Assembly (NCBI RefSeq): GCF_000026945.1
Contig: NC_012862.1
Location: forward strand, 1,728,501-1,792,500
Direction: 5' to 3'
Source: Candida dubliniensis CD36
Taxonomy: Eukaryota; Ascomycota; Pichiomycetes; Serinales; Debaryomycetaceae
DNA length: 64,000 nt
The translations under genes and the position numbers were made by a program. Each line of letters starts with the position of its first letter. Within the stretch, counting starts at the first letter, position 1. This document shows, piece after piece, positions 22,834 to 31,699 of the stretch. The notes under the pieces were generated by a model. The model did no database searches, had not been told where the DNA came from, and saw nothing but the letters and a program-made list of their open reading frames with translations.

Positions 22834-23286
22834 TTGTTATGTTTTGTGTACTGACTGAGTCTGGGATTTGTCTTTTTTATTTTTGCTAGATAAACTGTGT
22901 AAACGATAATATATATAATAAATCGTCAATTGTGGGATATATTGTATTTTGTCTCTCTTTCCTACTTTGATTAAATAGTGTCGAGTCTTGACATTGCTGT
23001 GGTATGATTTCATTTGGCGGAATCAGATGATGTAATTTGTTTGTTTGTCATCAATGGCACTTTTAAATTTGAGCATTGTATGGCAATTTGTCCGTTTGCT
23101 ATTGTGGCTTATCCTCCTCCCGCCCCCACTTTTGCCTATTCTCTCCCCTCCCCCAAAAATAGTTGACAACTGGACTTCCCAGATCTATTTAAACAGCGGA
23201 AAAAAATCCTTGGCAACAGGATCCTGACAAATAAATGTTTCTTTTTTTTTTTTTTTTTCATTCTCCTACTATAAAAACTAAACAAG
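22834..23286. other. intergenic: promoter of second aldo-keto reductase
   Basis: The 453-base spacer has a C-rich stretch at about 23111-23155 that includes CCCCT (AGGGG on the other strand, a stress-element core) at about 23145-23149, some 140 bases before the ATG, and a T18 tract near 23242-23258. The spacer does not resemble the first reductase's promoter by eye, so the copies may be controlled differently. Confidence 0.5.
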
Positions 23287-24174
23287 ATGCCAGCTCAATT
23301 GCAAGTTAACACAGATTATTTCACTTTAAACAACGGAAGCAAAATCCCTGCTGTTGGCTTGGGTACTTGGCGAGCAACTGATGGAGATGAAGCTTACAGA
23401 GCCGTATTAGCTGCTCTTAAAAATGGATACAAGCACATTGACACTGCTGCAATTTATGGAAATGAAGAAGAGGTTGGTAGGGCCATCAAGGATTCTGGTG
23501 TTCCAAGAGAAGAATTGTTTGTTACTACTAAATTGTGGAATGCTGACCATAAGAATATTGAAGAAGCATTAGAGACTTCTTTAAAAAAATTAGGTCTTGA
23601 ATATGTTGACTTATATTTGATCCATTGGCCAGCCTCAATTGACCCATCTACCGATAAACCATACACTGATTTTGATTATGTCGATACTTATAAAGCTTTA
23701 CAAAAAATTTATAAGAATACTAAGAAAATCAGAGCAATTGGTGTTTCTAATTTCACCAAAAAGAAATTGGAAAGATTATTGTCTTCAGAAGGTGTCGATG
23801 TTGTCCCTGCCGCCAACCAAATTGAAGCACATCCATTGTTGACTCAACCTGAATTATATGACTATTTGAAAGAAAAAGGTATCGTCTTGGAAGCTTATTC
23901 ACCATTGGGCTCTGCAAACTCTCCATTGTTCAAGAATGAAACCATTGTTAAAATTGCTGAAAAGAACGGTGTTGAGCCAGCACAAGTTTTAGTATCTTGG
24001 GCCATCCAAAGAAAGACAGTTGTTTTACCTAAATCTGTCACCGAATCAAGAGTTATTTCTAACTTGAAAACCTTCACTTTGCCTTCAGAAGATTTCGAAA
24101 CTTTGAACAAATTGTCGGAAAAAGATGGTGTTGTTAGAACTTGTAGCCCTGCTTTCAACAACTTTGACGATTAA
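23287..24174 (+). CDS. GCY1: NADPH-dependent aldo-keto reductase, copy 2 (GCY1-like)
   Basis: This 295-residue protein is a close paralogue of the gene just upstream. It has Asp52 and Tyr57 in HIDTAAIYGNEEEVG, Lys82 in FVTTKLW and His113 in YLIHWP, plus the cofactor block VVLPKSVTESRVISN. The two copies align without gaps for most of their length; this one has a few extra residues after GTWRATDGDEA. It uses more of the preferred codons (GGT, GTT, TTG, AGA) than copy 1, which suggests higher expression. The likely role is reduction of aldehydes, aldoses or glycerol-pathway carbonyls with NADPH. The GCY1 name is by family and position, and which copy deserves it is uncertain. Confidence 0.88.
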   Translation: MPAQLQVNTDYFTLNNGSKIPAVGLGTWRATDGDEAYRAVLAALKNGYKHIDTAAIYGNEEEVGRAIKDSGVPREELFVTTKLWNADHKNIEEALETSLKKLGLEYVDLYLIHWPASIDPSTDKPYTDFDYVDTYKALQKIYKNTKKIRAIGVSNFTKKKLERLLSSEGVDVVPAANQIEAHPLLTQPELYDYLKEKGIVLEAYSPLGSANSPLFKNETIVKIAEKNGVEPAQVLVSWAIQRKTVVLPKSVTESRVISNLKTFTLPSEDFETLNKLSEKDGVVRTCSPAFNNFDD

Positions 24175-24442
24175 ACTAACCACCATAACATTATTAAATG
24201 TTTCTACATACATATATAGAGAGAGAGTTTAAATTAGACACATTTTGTTGAATTTAAAGTTTATTATTTGCTATGTAAGTAGGTGATTTGATATAGCGCA
24301 CGACCTTGTTGAATTATGACCACAGGAGTATTTTTGTTTCAAGTTAAAGTGATTTTCTTTTTGTTTTTTTTTTCTTATTGATGTTGTTCTAATATCAATC
24401 ACAGTATTGACACAACACCAACAACATCTTAAAACATTTATC

Positions 24443-25357
24443 ATGTCGTACTCAAACCATGTAACTCCTGATATTGATGAATTCATTATACCAGATGATC
24501 TGGAAACACCAAATACTTCAAGAAATAATCAAGGGGGTGGTACATCACCATTCTCAGCGTTCAATCTTCTTCCTAAAGTTGATTTATCATCAGCATTTGG
24601 ACCATTTTCTGGGAATTATGGAGGTCAATTACCTGTAAATGTGAAAATAAAGGAACGCCAGTATTCTGGTGGGGATACATTAGATGAACCTGTTTGGGTA
24701 ACTTTGAAAAGAGATTTATTACAAATTGGTAAACGATTGGCTATAGTCATATGGCCGATGCAATTGGCACAATTGGCCAAGAGACAGCAATCACGATTTG
24801 TTAGTTTTGCCAATTCTAACGGTATAAACATTCCTGAACGTTTAGGGAATATACTTCCTGGCGGCGGAATAGATGATGATAATAACAATGAACAAACTAC
24901 TGGGATATCTAGTAGAGATTTGATAAATCAAGATAATTTGGATTGGGATTTATGGGGACCACTTATTTTTTCACTTATGTTTGCTATTGTTTTGGCATTC
25001 ACCAATGAATCTCAATCAACTGAAGTATTTAGTGGATCGTTTGCATTTATTTGGATATTTTATTTTGTTATAGGATTGAACGTGCAATTATTGGGTGGCA
25101 CAATTTCATTCTTATCGGCAATCAGTGCAATAGGATATTCAATGTTTCCTATTGTCATTGGAGAAGTCATCTGTACCTTGTTAATTAAATGGAGGTGGAT
25201 AAGACTTCTAATAATGTTGGTCTTGAATGTTTGGAGTATATACGCAGGTGTTATGAGTGTTAAATGTTCTGGGGTGTTCCCAGGTAGAGTGGCTTTGGCC
25301 ATGTATCCTGTGGGGCTCTTTTATTCCGTACTTAGTTGGCTAGTCATTATTACATAG
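24443..25357 (+). CDS. YIP4: YIP4-like (Yip1/YIPF family) Golgi membrane protein
   Basis: The protein is 304 residues from the ATG at 24443 (MSYSNHVTPDIDEFIIPDD); the frame extends 12 codons further only to a TTG. Yeast Yip4 also begins MSYG followed by an acidic ...PDFIEPD segment, and the block TLDEPVWVTLKRDLLQIGKR matches TLDETVLQTLKRDVVEINSR. Five membrane segments follow at about 170-189, 199-218, 222-248, 252-273 and 283-302, the usual Yip1-domain topology. Yip proteins bind prenylated Rab GTPases and act in ER-Golgi traffic. Between the cytosolic domain and the first segment is an Asp/Asn-rich insert. The Yip family is confident; YIP4/YIPF6 is the closest member I recognise. Confidence 0.83.
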   Translation: MSYSNHVTPDIDEFIIPDDLETPNTSRNNQGGGTSPFSAFNLLPKVDLSSAFGPFSGNYGGQLPVNVKIKERQYSGGDTLDEPVWVTLKRDLLQIGKRLAIVIWPMQLAQLAKRQQSRFVSFANSNGINIPERLGNILPGGGIDDDNNNEQTTGISSRDLINQDNLDWDLWGPLIFSLMFAIVLAFTNESQSTEVFSGSFAFIWIFYFVIGLNVQLLGGTISFLSAISAIGYSMFPIVIGEVICTLLIKWRWIRLLIMLVLNVWSIYAGVMSVKCSGVFPGRVALAMYPVGLFYSVLSWLVIIT

Positions 25358-25656
25358 GACGTATAGAGAAAGAAGCAAATACGAGAAAACTTCTCTAATA
25401 AAAGGAATCAACGAAAAGAGAATAATGCATGCTTGTTGCTATGGGGTTATTGAGTAGGTTTAGTCCTTTATAAATCAAACTTCTGGCGTTGGCTCAGTCG
25501 TTAAGTACATAATAGATTTTATCAATTTTGTACCTCGATTGCGTGATTAGTGGTAAAAAAAAAAAAAAAAAAATCTAACCGCGCTATTATTATTATTGGT
25601 GAAAAAACTGAAAGAGCATACTAATATTCTCGGGTATATTCTCAAACCCAAGCACG
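25358..25656. other. intergenic: DLD1 upstream region
   Basis: The gap of about 299 bases holds an A17 tract near 25556-25572 and a (TTA)n run near 25586. A tRNA-like run (TTGGCTCAGTCGTTAAGTA) at about 25491 has no T-arm or acceptor partner and is not a tRNA. Confidence 0.5.
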
Positions 25657-27258
25657 ATGTGGAAAAGGTTGTTAAGCTCAACCTCTTCAAGGGTTATTAC
25701 CAGTGTGGTTACAGTTTCTACAGCATCATTTGTTGCGTATAGATGTGGACAAGCATCAAGCACCGACCAATCATTACTTCCACTGGGATCAACAACCAAG
25801 TTAAGTTCCTTGAAACCACCACAATATTGTCCTGAACAAGAGATCCCCGGTGTTATGTCGAAAATAAAGCAATTGGGTATTTCAGTGGTCAATAGTAAGC
25901 CAGAAATTGATCATCATACTGGTAACGATTTCACTACTCATAAACCATTACCAAATGAAGTTCCACAGTTCATTATCTACCCAGATTCCACTGAACAGGT
26001 TTCACAAGCATTGAAAATTCTTAATGAATATAAAGTCCCTGTTGTTCCATTTAGTGGAGGTACTTCATTGGAAGGACATTTCCATTCAACTCGTCGAGGG
26101 GTGGTTATAGATACCTCGAAGCTAAATAAAGTTTTGGCAGTGAACGATAATGATCTTGATGTTGTTGTTCAAGCAGGAGTTAATTGGCAGGATTTGAATA
26201 AAGTTTTGGAACCATATGGATTGATGTTTGGCACTGATTGTGGACCTAATGGTTTGATTTCTGGAATGATTGGGACAAATGCTTCGGGTATTAATGCCTC
26301 GAGATATGGTGCTATGTCTGCCAATGTGATATCAGTAACTGCAGTCTTACCAGATGGAACAATTATCAAAACAAGAAATAGACCGAGGAAATCTAGTGCC
26401 GGGTATAATTTGACTAATTTGTTTGTTGGAAGCGAAGGCACTTTAGGAATAGTTACTGAGGCAGTATGCAAAGTATATCCTATCCCCAAACTGGAAACGG
26501 TTGTTGTTGTGCAATTCCCGCTGATATTAGATTCTACTAATGCTGTAGCTCAAGTTTTCCGGTCGGGAATCCAACCCACTGCAATTGAACTTTTGGATAA
26601 AGATATGATGCATTGTTTGAATTACAGCGGATATACTACAAGAAATTGGTTGGAATGTCCCACTATTTTTTTCAAAATTGGTGGTATAAACGAAAACGTT
26701 GTAAAAGAGAATGTCAATATTTTGCAACAAATTACCCAAGCCAATCATGCCAATGCATTTGTGTTTGCTCAAAACAAGCAAGAACAAGAAGAATTGTTTT
26801 CTGCACGTAAAAATGCTTTTTATGCAATGATTAATTATGGAAAGAATGAAATTGACGAAGACGTGAGAATTTGGGTTACTGATATTGCGGTGCCATTATC
26901 AAAATTATCCAAAGTACTTAATGAAATCAATTCTTTAATTAAAGCATCACCATTTCAATCAATTATTTTGGCACATGCTGGTGATGGAAATTTTCACGCA
27001 GACATTTTTTACAAACATGAACAAAGGGCAGAAGTTGAGCAATTGGTTAATAAAATGATTGAGTTAGGATTACAAAATGAAGGGACATGTACCGGTGAGC
27101 ATGGGGTTGGTAATGCCAAGCGTAACTTTTTACAATTAGAATTAGGCTCGGATACAATAGATCTCATGAGAAAAATCAAACTTGCAGTCGATCCGAACAG
27201 AATCCTCAATCCCGACAAAATATTCAAAATAGATCCAACTGATCCGGGTGAGTACTAA
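25657..27258 (+). CDS. DLD1: DLD1 mitochondrial D-lactate dehydrogenase (cytochrome c)
   Basis: The 533-residue protein begins MWKRLLSSTSSRVITSVVTV, a basic, Ser-rich mitochondrial targeting stretch followed by a short hydrophobic segment. An FAD-binding domain of the PCMH type spans about 100-280, with VPVVPFSGGTSLEGHFHSTR and the conserved GLMFGTDCGPNGLISGMIGT and GSEGTLGIVTE. The FAD-linked oxidase C-terminal domain follows, with the motif HAGDGNFHADIFY and the ending EGTCTGEHGVGNAKRNFL. Dld1 oxidises D-lactate to pyruvate in the mitochondrial inner membrane or intermembrane space and passes electrons to cytochrome c. Length and motif order are normal and the start ATG is the only reasonable one. 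Confidence 0.94.
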   Translation: MWKRLLSSTSSRVITSVVTVSTASFVAYRCGQASSTDQSLLPLGSTTKLSSLKPPQYCPEQEIPGVMSKIKQLGISVVNSKPEIDHHTGNDFTTHKPLPNEVPQFIIYPDSTEQVSQALKILNEYKVPVVPFSGGTSLEGHFHSTRRGVVIDTSKLNKVLAVNDNDLDVVVQAGVNWQDLNKVLEPYGLMFGTDCGPNGLISGMIGTNASGINASRYGAMSANVISVTAVLPDGTIIKTRNRPRKSSAGYNLTNLFVGSEGTLGIVTEAVCKVYPIPKLETVVVVQFPLILDSTNAVAQVFRSGIQPTAIELLDKDMMHCLNYSGYTTRNWLECPTIFFKIGGINENVVKENVNILQQITQANHANAFVFAQNKQEQEELFSARKNAFYAMINYGKNEIDEDVRIWVTDIAVPLSKLSKVLNEINSLIKASPFQSIILAHAGDGNFHADIFYKHEQRAEVEQLVNKMIELGLQNEGTCTGEHGVGNAKRNFLQLELGSDTIDLMRKIKLAVDPNRILNPDKIFKIDPTDPGEY

Positions 27259-28158
27259 TCATTATAGAAGGGCCTGGTCTTGGTCTTTGCTTTCTTTTTT
27301 TTTTTTTTGTGCATTTGACACGTGACACTTTCTGTGATGCATTAGAGTGTGACAGCAATTTATGAATTCATTCATATCTTTTTCATAGAATTTGTATAGA
27401 TATTATAAAATGATAGATTTGATAAAGTTTCAGGTTCTAAAGTGCGAATAACCATAGAGGGGTAATTATAAGAAATTGAGCCACAGATAATCTCCTATTC
27501 ATTAGTAGTCTATCTATTCCGATGAATTATTTGTCCGATTGGTGGAGAAATCTATATAGATTATGCAATTCTATAAAGGACATGACACAAAATGGGGTAA
27601 TTACCTAGTTGGTTGATAGATAATAGAATGTAGCATTAAACACACAATAATAAATTATAGTATGATTACTGCATATAAGTTATCTCTTTCTTCTTTTTTT
27701 TTTTTTTCTTCTTCTTTAATTCTTTTTCTTTTTATTAATACCATTTAATGAATGAATGAATAGTAGTCTCTTAGTAATATTGTTTCATATGAATAATATA
27801 ATGGAATTATATTGGTCGAAATAGTGGTAGAATTTCATTCAACAATGTTATTCCCTATTCCGTCCAAATTATCCCACTGATTGTTCTCCTTTATTTAGTT
27901 GGGATTTTTTTTTTTTTTTTCGTCGCTATTGCTGCTGGTAAATGACACTTCATTTTAAAAGCAACAACAAATAATTTATCTACTGTATCCGAAAAAAAAA
28001 AAAAAATTTCATTTGTATATATATATATAAAGTTAAATTATTATTTTATACACCAAGACAAGAAAAGAAAAAGAATTAAAGAAGAAAAAAGAAAATTTAT
28101 ACCAAAATAAATAAATTAGTTAAATTGACCATTACTATTTAAACCTTTTCAATAATTA
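27259..28158. other. intergenic: upstream of the 192-residue protein, with an E-box
   Basis: The 900-base region follows DLD1. A palindromic E-box in the context GACACGTGAC lies at about 27317-27326, roughly 60 bases past the DLD1 stop; this is the kind of site bound by Cbf1 or Tye7. The rest is AT-rich with T-tracts (27695, 27908) and a small AT repeat near 28018-28028. No coding ORF was found. Confidence 0.5.
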
Positions 28159-28737
28159 ATGCCAAGTTCACCAAAAGACATACTACCTCTAACGCAGAGG
28201 CCCTTTGGAGATGAGAATCAACATTACGTGGACCACCCAGAACCCGAGCTTTTAGCTACTTCGGTCGGGAAAGAAGTTGACGGTAGATTGATACCTTCTA
28301 GTTCGACAATATCATTACTTTCTTTGAACCAATCACCTTCACTAAGAAACTCAACAACAACCTCTTACACAAATCTACAACATCTACAGAGAATGCAACC
28401 ATATTATAGCCAAAAAGTAACTTCACCGGCAGATTATACCCACTCATTTTCGTCAACCAGATTCATTCCCATACAACAGCAACCAACTCCAGACTCTCCC
28501 AATCTAGCCCCTATATCACTTGGAAGCTCCCCATCACGGTTTTGGTTGTCGTCACCTCCTAAATCTATGAATCGAATAGGCGACGAGCCGGTTATACGCC
28601 CAGTACAAACACCAATTGAAGACCCGCCAATGACACCGTTATATCTAAATAGGCCGAATGTTACTAGACCAGATTATTTTTCTAGAGTTAATACGGTGAA
28701 TGAAGAAGAGGAGAGACGTAGTACGGGCCACAAATAA
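28159..28737 (+). CDS. Unrecognised S/TP-rich protein
   Basis: I do not recognise this 192-residue protein. It starts at an ATG and has coding-like composition with few rare codons. It lacks a signal peptide and membrane segments and is predicted disordered. Many Ser/Pro and Thr/Pro pairs are present (for example near residues 92, 113, 127, 135, 152 and 158), typical of CDK or MAPK substrates. The most conserved-looking part is SPSRFWLSSPPKSMNRIGDE followed by a Pro-rich QTPIEDPPMTPLYLNRP at about 127-165; the order (S/T)PxxFWLSSPPK may be a binding motif. The N-terminal segment LTQRPFGDENQ is reminiscent of short cell-cycle regulators, but that is only an impression. It is probably a real gene of unknown role. 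Confidence 0.6.
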   Translation: MPSSPKDILPLTQRPFGDENQHYVDHPEPELLATSVGKEVDGRLIPSSSTISLLSLNQSPSLRNSTTTSYTNLQHLQRMQPYYSQKVTSPADYTHSFSSTRFIPIQQQPTPDSPNLAPISLGSSPSRFWLSSPPKSMNRIGDEPVIRPVQTPIEDPPMTPLYLNRPNVTRPDYFSRVNTVNEEEERRSTGHK

Positions 28738-29132
28738 AGGAATATCATTATAGAACGTTTATTATAGTTTGAATATAAGCTCAAGTTTTTTTTTTTTTTT
28801 TTCTTTCTCAATGGGGGGAGGAACAAGTCTCTGTTTACACACTTCGTCGTATAGGATTCGTAAATGTAAAACTAGTTGTAGAGTCTTGTGATAAGAACCA
28901 TTGTTTTTTTTACTTTAACTTACAGATTTCATGAAATGCTGCCATGTTTGAATGACACATGAAAGAACTTGTAGCATAGTAATAAGTTTCATTACGTATC
29001 TACACCTTCTGAACACATTCTTTTTTCTTTTTTTTTTTCTTTTTCGTTTTCGTTTCTCTATAGAGAGTATTGCGACATTGAGAATCTTCCAACATCAGAT
29101 TCGTTCCAACATTGTTACTTTTGCCATCAAAG
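28738..29132. other. intergenic: upstream of the RING gene
   Basis: The 395-base gap contains T16-18 tracts (around 28785, 29027) and a TTTTCG repeat. The 69-codon ORF at 28952-29161 overlaps the RING gene's first exon in another frame and is not coding. Confidence 0.5.
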
Positions 29133-29795
29133 ATGTCAACATACGAAGGTTAGTAAGATAGTACACCCAATATTCCTGATTATATTATTACTAACAATAC
29201 TTGAATCTTCTTTGGTTTTCCTTTTATTTAAGACGAACATAACATTACTCCGACACCTCAACGAGAACGCGGCAGACAACATGAGACCTTATCCTCGTTA
29301 ATTGATTCATTTTTGCATCGTAGTAATCGTGATTCAGGTCCATTTTCATTATCTGAATCAAATGAAGAAGCCATAGCATTAGCATTACGTCAATTGAGTG
29401 AATCAGAAGGTTCAACACTTGCACAGTCTCTCATGGAACTGCTTGGTGAACAAACAACATCGAAGGGGGTCACTGATGAATATTTGGATACTTTGGAACG
29501 TATTCCAGTAAAACAAATTACTGATAAAGATGCATCTTGTCCTATTTGCACTAATCGATTCAAAGACGATAAGCATCCATTAATTGTCAGATTACCTTGT
29601 GGTCATGGAGTAAATCATATTTTTGATTTGGAATGTGTTGGACCATGGTTGCAAATGAATTCCACTTGTCCAATGTGTCGAACCAATATTTTAGAGGTTG
29701 AAGCAAATAGAAGGAAAAGAATAGATGAAGAAATAAAAAAGGCCCAAGAAGATGATTCCGAGGAAGAAGAAGAAGGTTGGGATATATATGGATAA
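29133..29795 (+). CDS. Spliced RING-finger protein, YBR062C-like
   Basis: The gene has a 16-base first exon (29133-29148, encoding MSTYE plus one base), an 84-base intron with GTTAGT at 29149, TACTAAC at about 29189-29195 and AG at 29231-29232, and a second exon 29233-29795. The product is 192 residues and begins MSTYEDEHNITPTPQRERGR; yeast Ybr062c begins MSTYEEEHGIQQ and, as I recall, also has its intron near this point. A RING-type zinc domain at about 107-150 runs CPIC ... LPCGHGVN ... FDLECVGPWL ... TCPMCR, and the protein ends with an acidic EEEEEGWDIYG, matching yeast EEDWGMYG. This suggests a ubiquitin ligase with unknown targets. As in yeast, an Asp (FDLEC) replaces the usual second His of the RING. 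Confidence 0.82.
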
Positions 29796-29846
29796 ATACG
29801 GCAAAATGTTATATATATATACATGAATGTTATTTAACTAGGGAGC

Positions 29847-30551
29847 TTATAAGTGTTTCTTGAATGAATCGGAATGGAGTAATTCTTGGACTTTCTTAGC
29901 CACAGGATCTTCAATACCTTCATAAGCATCTGGCAAGTTGAACTCTTGTAATGATTTTAATTCTTCATGATAATTCAACGACTCATAAGATGAAACAGTA
30001 GCTTTGTACTCCACATCACTAAACTTGTTCTTGTTTATATATGACAACCACAAATCGATTATTTCCGGATTGGCATCATAAGCCACTAATTTTTTCTTAT
30101 AGGTAATTCTGTGGAAATTTTGTTTTGTCTTTGCTTGAGCAAATGGTGATTTAATCACCGTATACAATCTTTTCTCAGTCTTTAAAGCCATTAATGGAGA
30201 CATTGGTATACCCAAATAATAAGCAGTTCGTAAAGCAAATTCGCCTACTCTAATTAAATTATCTTCATCATATCCTCTTAAAGTCAATGTTGCCATTTCA
30301 TCTCCATGTGTCTTGGGCAATCTCAATGGCTTATATTTTAATAATTCAACATTTATTGGTATTGGTCTAGTTTTAGTCAACTTGTGAGAACTCAATATCT
30401 TTGGATTATATTCTAATTGATCTTGAGATAATGTTTGTTTAAATTGTTCATTTTCGATTTTTTCTTGTTGTACTTGGTTAACATATTCTTGTGGTGATAA
30501 TTTAAAAACACGACTACGTATGGAAAAACTTCTATAACCTAGTTTAAGCAT
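29847..30551 (-). CDS. RSM10: RSM10, mitochondrial ribosomal protein uS10m
   Basis: The 234-residue protein starts [20 protein letters not shown], a basic mitochondrial presequence. The core at about 65-165 is an S10 domain: [20 protein letters not shown], then [20 protein letters not shown] and [20 protein letters not shown], ending [13 protein letters not shown]. This is the small-subunit protein uS10 in its mitochondrial form (Rsm10). The C-terminal 60 residues are helical and specific to mitochondria. The start is an ATG and the gene diverges from TRM7 with only about 220 bases between start codons, so the two likely share a promoter region. Confidence 0.9.
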   Translation of the reverse strand: MLKLGYRSFSIRSRVFKLSPQEYVNQVQQEKIENEQFKQTLSQDQLEYNPKILSSHKLTKTRPIPINVELLKYKPLRLPKTHGDEMATLTLRGYDEDNLIRVGEFALRTAYYLGIPMSPLMALKTEKRLYTVIKSPFAQAKTKQNFHRITYKKKLVAYDANPEIIDLWLSYINKNKFSDVEYKATVSSYESLNYHEELKSLQEFNLPDAYEGIEDPVAKKVQELLHSDSFKKHL

Positions 30552-30770
30552 TGTGTAGTAGGTAGTTTGATTAGTAGGTTTACAGTTGTTGAAGAAAAGA
30601 CAATTTTTGGTTACGAAAATTTTTTTGTTTTTTTTTTTCCACCTCTCCCTGCTTCAGTTTACAAATTATTTTTTTTTCAACTTTTCTTCTTATTATGCAC
30701 CCAGCATACTTTTTTTTTTTTACTTCCCTCTCTGTCATCTCATCAAAAACAAAATTGCAAGGTTGTAATA

Positions 30771-31652
30771 ATGGGGAAAGCCAACAAAGACAAACGTGAT
30801 TTATATTATAGACGGGCTAAAGAAGAAGGTTGGAGAGCAAGATCGGCTTTTAAATTACTACAACTAAATGAAGAATTTGATCTTTTTGAAGGCATTACTC
30901 GAGTAGTTGACCTTTGTGCAGCACCTGGATCTTGGTCACAAGTATTATCTCAAAAATTGGGTCCCAATTCCACTATTGTTGCTGTTGATTTACAGCCAAT
31001 GACTCCCATAGATGGGGTGACAACTATTCAAGCAGATATCACTCATCCAAAGACCTTACAAAGAATACGAGATTGTTTTGGTGGTGAACCTGCAGATTTT
31101 GTTTGTAGTGATGGTGCCCCTGATGTTACTGGATTACATGATTTAGACGAATATATTCAATCTCAATTGATCTTATCGGCATTACAATTGACAACATGTT
31201 TGTTGAAACCAGGTGGTAGTTTTGTTGCCAAAATTTTCCGTGGTCGTGATATTGATTTGTTATACAGTCAATTAAGCTATTTATTTGACAAAGTGATATG
31301 TGCCAAACCAAGATCCAGTAGAGGCACATCACTAGAAGCATTTATAGTATGTCTTGGATATAAACCACGCCCAGGCTGGCAACCAACATTAGATATCACC
31401 AAATCGACAGAAGAGTTTTTCGAAGGTGCCAATATTGGGAAACAAACAACAACACAAGTATTGGAATATTCTGAAGAGGAAAGAAAAATAGCTCCATTTA
31501 TTGCTTGTGGTGACATTAATGATATAGATTCAGATGCTACCTACAGTTTAGATTTAAGCACCCTAACGTTAGATCCGGTACAAAAACCAACAGCACCGCC
31601 ATATAAAAAAGCATTGGAAATGAAACGCAGAGGGGATTTACATAGACGATAA
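30771..31652 (+). CDS. TRM7: TRM7 tRNA 2'-O-methyltransferase (FtsJ/RrmJ family)
   Basis: The protein is 293 residues from the ATG at 30771 ([20 protein letters not shown]). The open frame runs 68 codons further upstream, but that part is T-tract low complexity. The SAM-binding motif is [13 protein letters not shown] at about 45-57. The catalytic K-D-K-E tetrad of the FtsJ family is visible as Lys28 (SAFKLLQ), Asp114 (CSDGAPD), Lys154 (FVAKIF) and Glu189 (GTSLEAF). Trm7 methylates riboses 32 and 34 in the anticodon loop of tRNA-Phe, tRNA-Trp and tRNA-Leu, with partner proteins Trm732 and Rtt10. A tRNA-Phe gene of this window is a likely substrate. Length and start match the family. Confidence 0.94.
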   Translation: MGKANKDKRDLYYRRAKEEGWRARSAFKLLQLNEEFDLFEGITRVVDLCAAPGSWSQVLSQKLGPNSTIVAVDLQPMTPIDGVTTIQADITHPKTLQRIRDCFGGEPADFVCSDGAPDVTGLHDLDEYIQSQLILSALQLTTCLLKPGGSFVAKIFRGRDIDLLYSQLSYLFDKVICAKPRSSRGTSLEAFIVCLGYKPRPGWQPTLDITKSTEEFFEGANIGKQTTTQVLEYSEEERKIAPFIACGDINDIDSDATYSLDLSTLTLDPVQKPTAPPYKKALEMKRRGDLHRR

Positions 31653-31699
31653 GATATACGTATATATATAATCTAGAAAAATATTAGTACTTACTGTAT

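Noticed and set aside
25491..25512. tRNA-like D-arm sequence (TTGGCTCAGTCGTTAAGT)
   Set aside because: No anticodon arm, T-arm or acceptor partner downstream.
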